Assembly (NCBI GenBank): GCA_903877345.1
Contig: CAIRDL010000190.1
Location: 1-8,795, forward strand
Direction of reading: 5' to 3'
Source of the DNA: an uncultured Oscillochloris sp.
GTDB lineage: Bacteria > Chloroflexota > Chloroflexia > Chloroflexales > Chloroflexaceae
DNA: 8,795 bases
Below the pieces are notes generated by a model. The model worked only from the letters and a program-made list of their open reading frames with translations. It had not been told where the DNA came from and did no database searches. Positions 7,001 to 8,795 of this stretch are shown piece after piece (position 1 is the first letter of the stretch; every line of letters begins with the position of its first letter). The translations under genes and the position numbers were made by a program.

Positions 7001-8795
7001 CTGGGGCGCTGTTGAACCAGCGCGGCGGCATCTTTGTGTTGCGTAGCGACTTGGTGCCGGAGGCTGACCGGGTGCTGTTGGAGACCGTAGCCTGCGCCTT
7101 GCTCACCACGCGCCGGGGCGACCTCGCCCAGCACTTGCGCCGCCGCGAGGCCGACGCTGGTCAAGTCCCCGCCGAAGCCCTGCGCTCGAACCTTCCCGAT
7201 GCCCCGTTGCCGCCCATTGAACGTATCGCATCTTCAGCCTACGGCGGCTTCACCCCTGACGGGCGCGAGTATGTGCTTGACCTGCTGCCAGGGCGACCCA
7301 CGCCCGCGCCGTGGTCGAACGTGGTCGCCAACGCCAACTTCGGCTTTCTCATCACCGAAAGTGGCGGCGGCTACACCTGGGCCGCGAACAGCCGCGAGAA
7401 CCGGCTCACGCCTTGGTCGAATGATCCGGTGCGTGACCCGTTGGGCGAGGCGCTTTACCTGCGCGATGAGCGCAGCGGCGCGTTTTGGTCGCCGATGCCA
7501 CGCTTTGCCGGTGAAGGGCGTGTGCGCGTGCGCCATGGCTTTGGCTATAGCGTGTTCGAGCGCCAGCACGGCGCGATTGCGAGCACCCTCACCCTCTCCG
7601 TGCCCAGCGATGACCCGGTGAAGATCTTCCGCCTGCGGCTAGGCAACCACGGCAACCAGCCCGTCCAACTCACAGCAACGCTCTACATCGAATGGGTCCT
7701 CGGCGTCTTTCGCGCCCAAATGGCCCCGTACATCGTCACCGCCTACGACGAAGCAACCAGTGTGCTGCTCGCCCGCAACGCCTACAACGTCGAGTTTGGC
7801 GGGCGCGTCGCCTTCCTCGCCGCGAGTGAGCGCCAGGTGAGCTACACCGGCGACCGCACTGAATTCATCGGGCGCAACGGCGACTTGGGGCGACCGGCGG
7901 GCATGGCGGCACGCCAACTCTCCGGGCGGACTGGCGTGGGGCACGATCCCTGCGGGGCCATCCGCTGCACGCTTGCGCTGGCCCCCGGCGAGCAGCGCGA
8001 CCTCGTCTTTTTGCTCGGCCAAGGGGCCGACGCGGCTGAAGCCTTGCGGCTCGTGGCCCAGTATCGCGCACCTGCTGCCGCCGCCCACGCCCACCAAGCC
8101 GCCGTCGCTGGCTGGCGCACCCTGCTCGGCGCGACCCACGTTCACACGCCCGACCCGGCCCTTAACGTGCTGCTGAACGGCTGGTTGCTCTACCAAACCC
8201 TGGCCTGCCGGATCTGGGCGCGTTCCGCCTTCTACCAATCGGGCGGAGCCTACGGCTTTCGCGATCAACTCCAGGATGTGCTAGCGCTGCTCCAGGCTGC
8301 CCCAGAGTTGGCCCGCGCCCAGATTCTGCGCGCCGCTGCCCGTCAATTTAGCGCGGGTGATGTGCAGCACTGGTGGCACCCACCCACGGGGCGCGGCGTT
8401 CGCACCACCTGTTCGGACGACTACCTCTGGCTGCCGTACGTCACCCTGCACTACGCTGAAACGACTGGCGACATGGCCGTGTTGGACGAGCTAATCCCAT
8501 ACCTAGAGGGCCGTCCGCTCCAACCAGGCGAGGCTGAGTACTACGATCTGCCTACGGTCGCGGCGCAGAGCGGCACCCTGTACGAACACTGTGTGCGGGC
8601 GATTGATTACAGCTTAGGGCGGATGGGGCCACACGGCCTGCCCTTGATGGGTGCGGGCGACTGGAACGACGGCATGAACTTGGTGGGCGCGGAGGGCAGC
8701 GGCGAAAGTGTCTGGGTCGGCTGGTTCCTCATCGCAGTGCTCACGCCCTTCGCCGCCGTCGCCGAGCGCCGGGGCGATGGTGAGCGGGCCGCGCA
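1072..8795 (+). CDS. ndvB: Cyclic beta-1,2-glucan synthase, 3' end outside window
   Basis: An uninterrupted frame of 2574 codons; known NdvB/ChvB/Cgs proteins are about 2830-2870 residues, so roughly 250-300 residues are missing. The cytoplasmic N-terminal module has the family signature EWLIDN (105-110) and DLPRGYY. Hydrophobic segments lie near 428-447 and 467-488, 842-860 and 862-880, 967-981 and 984-1003, the six-helix topology of the family. Between the second and third lies the GT84 glucosyltransferase with DAD (650-652), HDLIEG (763-768) and HRWVRGDW (797-804). The glycoamylase-like cyclisation module (GH189) spans about 1290-1530, with Glu1324 in LLASEARLG and Glu1410 in WGISESAYN. 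Two GH94-type beta-sandwich modules start near 1580 and 2050. The GH94 catalytic module has YGFRDQLQD (2394-2402) and GDWNDGM (2529-2535). From family knowledge, UDP-glucose is polymerised, cyclised, and chain length is controlled by the GH94 part. Start: GTG 1072 after AAGGAG; in-frame TGA at 1018 limits extension. Family assignment is very secure. Confidence 0.96.
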   Translation, partial: MILQHIRATLMGGLRSLGARLRPNSEHIALVEPTFAPLRGDLLSAAQLDAHAATLAAAHRVVVVRPSGGDPLRVALERDGRQIATAHHHLGEDLRRHELISPAAEWLIDNFHVVNDQIRAIRHDLPRGYYRQLPKLRDGPFAELPRVYALALDLISHTDGRVDAELLLRFLNAYQAVTPLRMGEVWAVAIMLRIGLVKNLSRLATQVLQVRALRQEADTWADQLLGAPDEAVDQARVLRALTRHHPTLPVTLAAQLLRRLRAHEGEHDIGRLVTWLETQPFTPHETVESLVHEEHQRQAANQVSVGNTISSMRALSALDWPTWFAQVSQIELLLRRDPAGAYERSTFATRDHYRHAVEALALGARLSEDEVARRLIACAEAAPGDDLRQRHIGYYLADQGRPAFEAALGYRPPPAERIRRLALNYPTPLYIGAIGVVTVSTVAAGLRLARRGQQTFTAGVKTRDARTLLSLALALLPANALAVELVNRAITRLLSPRMLPRLDLAAGIPDELTTVVVVPTLLLTPDSVGRLLDRLEVIALANQDQNLHFALLTDFADAPEEHMPEDASLLEAAAERMRQLAERHGPERFLLLHRRRIWNERQGRWMGWERKRGKLDEFNALLGGDDATSYAAMVGDMRVLERVRYVITLDADTQLPRDVGHALIGTLAHPLNQAQLDPQTGLVVRGYGILQPRVGIDLPSATASRFARAFAGNVGVDPYTTAVSDTYMDLFGEGLYAGKGIYDPVALRAALGGRFPENTLLSHDLIEGLYARVGLLTDVQVVDSYPTTYAAWAARQHRWVRGDWQIAAWLLARTPGGDGWRPNVLPTIARYKLYDNLRRSLTPPATVALLVAGWRWLPGSPTVWTGLALAHLTAPVIFDLGALVRAACDLGNLDALRARWRDLELSAQRLLLNTAFLPDQAILNLDAITRSLTRMLITRRNLLEWETAAQSQERLQRSHTPMLRRGTPLLAFGVALAILPGRTHTAALAALPVLADWFAAPALAAWLDQPHIDAPLPLSAEDQLLLRQLARATWAFFERFVRAEANFLAPDNFQETPQPVLADRTSPTNIGLQLLADLAAYDFGYLGMLELTTRSERVLATLERLERHEGHLLNWYDTKTLAPLPPAYVSTVDSGNLVGALLTLRQGYLALLDAPLIGPQALTGLADTLTLLEGQLAESVSMQRAVATLRTLLQVVPETVGGYRELLGEVLTWAADLHVAEPAAEWVARLSRQASGFLEDLDTLVPAVRHRDSPPTLGALADAGAPDAAELLARHERIARMCAAQVEAMAFGFLYDDRRHLFTIGYRVAEGRCDGSSYDLLASEARLGSFLAIARGDVPQEHWFRMGRSLTAVGLHAALLSWSGTMFEYLMPLLLMRRYPETLLDATYTAAVARQIAYGKERGVPWGISESAYNARDLAMNYQYHAFGVPGLGLKSGLDDDLVVTPYATLLALPVRPVEALANLRALIADAMLGAYGLYEAADYTPSRLPPGESRVIVRSFMAHHQGMSLLSIANALHDDVMQRRFHAEPLVQSAEMLLQERVPQVRPSQTVRATARVPQLAFAAPPLPRQFATPFTAVPYTHLLSNGRYSVMLTTAGGGGSFFDRLAVTRWRSDVTCDHWGSFIYIRDVRSDAVWSTAYQPTRHKAQNYQVTYGLDKAEFRQRVAGIDTWMEVVVSPEDNAELRRVTLTNHTAAPRELEVTSYSEVVLAPSAADEAHPAFANLFIETEFSPEHDALLASRRPRAPGTLRPWVIHSVSVRGHALGATQHESDRAAFVGRGRAMADPQALHTPLGGHTGAVLDPALSLRRRVRIAPGASAQIIFVTGVAESRTEALALSDRLRDPAATARAFELAWTQSQVELRDLAIDASQAHRYQRLASAALYLDVRRRALPATVTANTKGQPGLWAYGISGDFPMLLVRVGASDELTLVAELLSAHEYWRLKQLTVDLVIFNEDSGGYAQGRQDQLFSLVRSSRAGALLNQRGGIFVLRSDLVPEADRVLLETVACALLTTRRGDLAQHLRRREADAGQVPAEALRSNLPDAPLPPIERIASSAYGGFTPDGREYVLDLLPGRPTPAPWSNVVANANFGFLITESGGGYTWAANSRENRLTPWSNDPVRDPLGEALYLRDERSGAFWSPMPRFAGEGRVRVRHGFGYSVFERQHGAIASTLTLSVPSDDPVKIFRLRLGNHGNQPVQLTATLYIEWVLGVFRAQMAPYIVTAYDEATSVLLARNAYNVEFGGRVAFLAASERQVSYTGDRTEFIGRNGDLGRPAGMAARQLSGRTGVGHDPCGAIRCTLALAPGEQRDLVFLLGQGADAAEALRLVAQYRAPAAAAHAHQAAVAGWRTLLGATHVHTPDPALNVLLNGWLLYQTLACRIWARSAFYQSGGAYGFRDQLQDVLALLQAAPELARAQILRAAARQFSAGDVQHWWHPPTGRGVRTTCSDDYLWLPYVTLHYAETTGDMAVLDELIPYLEGRPLQPGEAEYYDLPTVAAQSGTLYEHCVRAIDYSLGRMGPHGLPLMGAGDWNDGMNLVGAEGSGESVWVGWFLIAVLTPFAAVAERRGDGERAA

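Overview
The window is GC-rich DNA with one dominant feature: a very long plus-strand gene that begins near base 1072 and runs off the right edge. It encodes a cyclic beta-1,2-glucan synthase (NdvB/ChvB/Cgs type), of which 2574 codons are visible. The organism cannot be fixed from the sequence alone. High GC, a zinc-ribbon protein next to an NdvB-type synthase, and a heptanucleotide tandem array suggest a filamentous or photosynthetic type of bacterium. Chloroflexota (Chloroflexales) is my best guess, with low to moderate confidence; a proteobacterium is not excluded.

Layout. Bases 1-99 are a pure tandem array of a 7-bp unit (GATGCGT, 14 perfect copies after a leading t), cut by the left edge. 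Bases 122-149 hold about four decayed copies of the same unit in inverted orientation, so the two parts can pair. Bases 164-304 (minus strand) hold a 46-codon ORF with a good ribosome binding site, an adjacent 15-bp palindrome and a TATACT -10-like hexamer. It is a plausible but unproven small gene. The divergent intergenic region (about 305-636) carries a near-perfect sigma-54-type promoter sequence overlapping an 8-bp inverted repeat, and a C(TTCG)G hairpin directly abutting the next ribosome binding site.

Bases 637-1017 (plus) encode a 126-residue protein with an N-terminal four-cysteine zinc ribbon and a helical C-terminal half. After a 54-bp gap containing a GC-rich hairpin, the synthase gene begins. 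The two plus-strand genes are close, co-directional and lack a canonical terminator between them, so they are probably co-transcribed.

How they work together. The synthase would polymerise UDP-glucose into beta-1,2-glucan on a membrane-embedded GT84 module, cyclise it with the glycoamylase-like (GH189) module, and trim chain length with the C-terminal GH94 module. All the motifs that I can place for these steps are present. The zinc-ribbon protein has no recognised role in this pathway; its position makes it a candidate accessory or regulatory factor. I saw no RNA genes, insertion sequences or CRISPR array.
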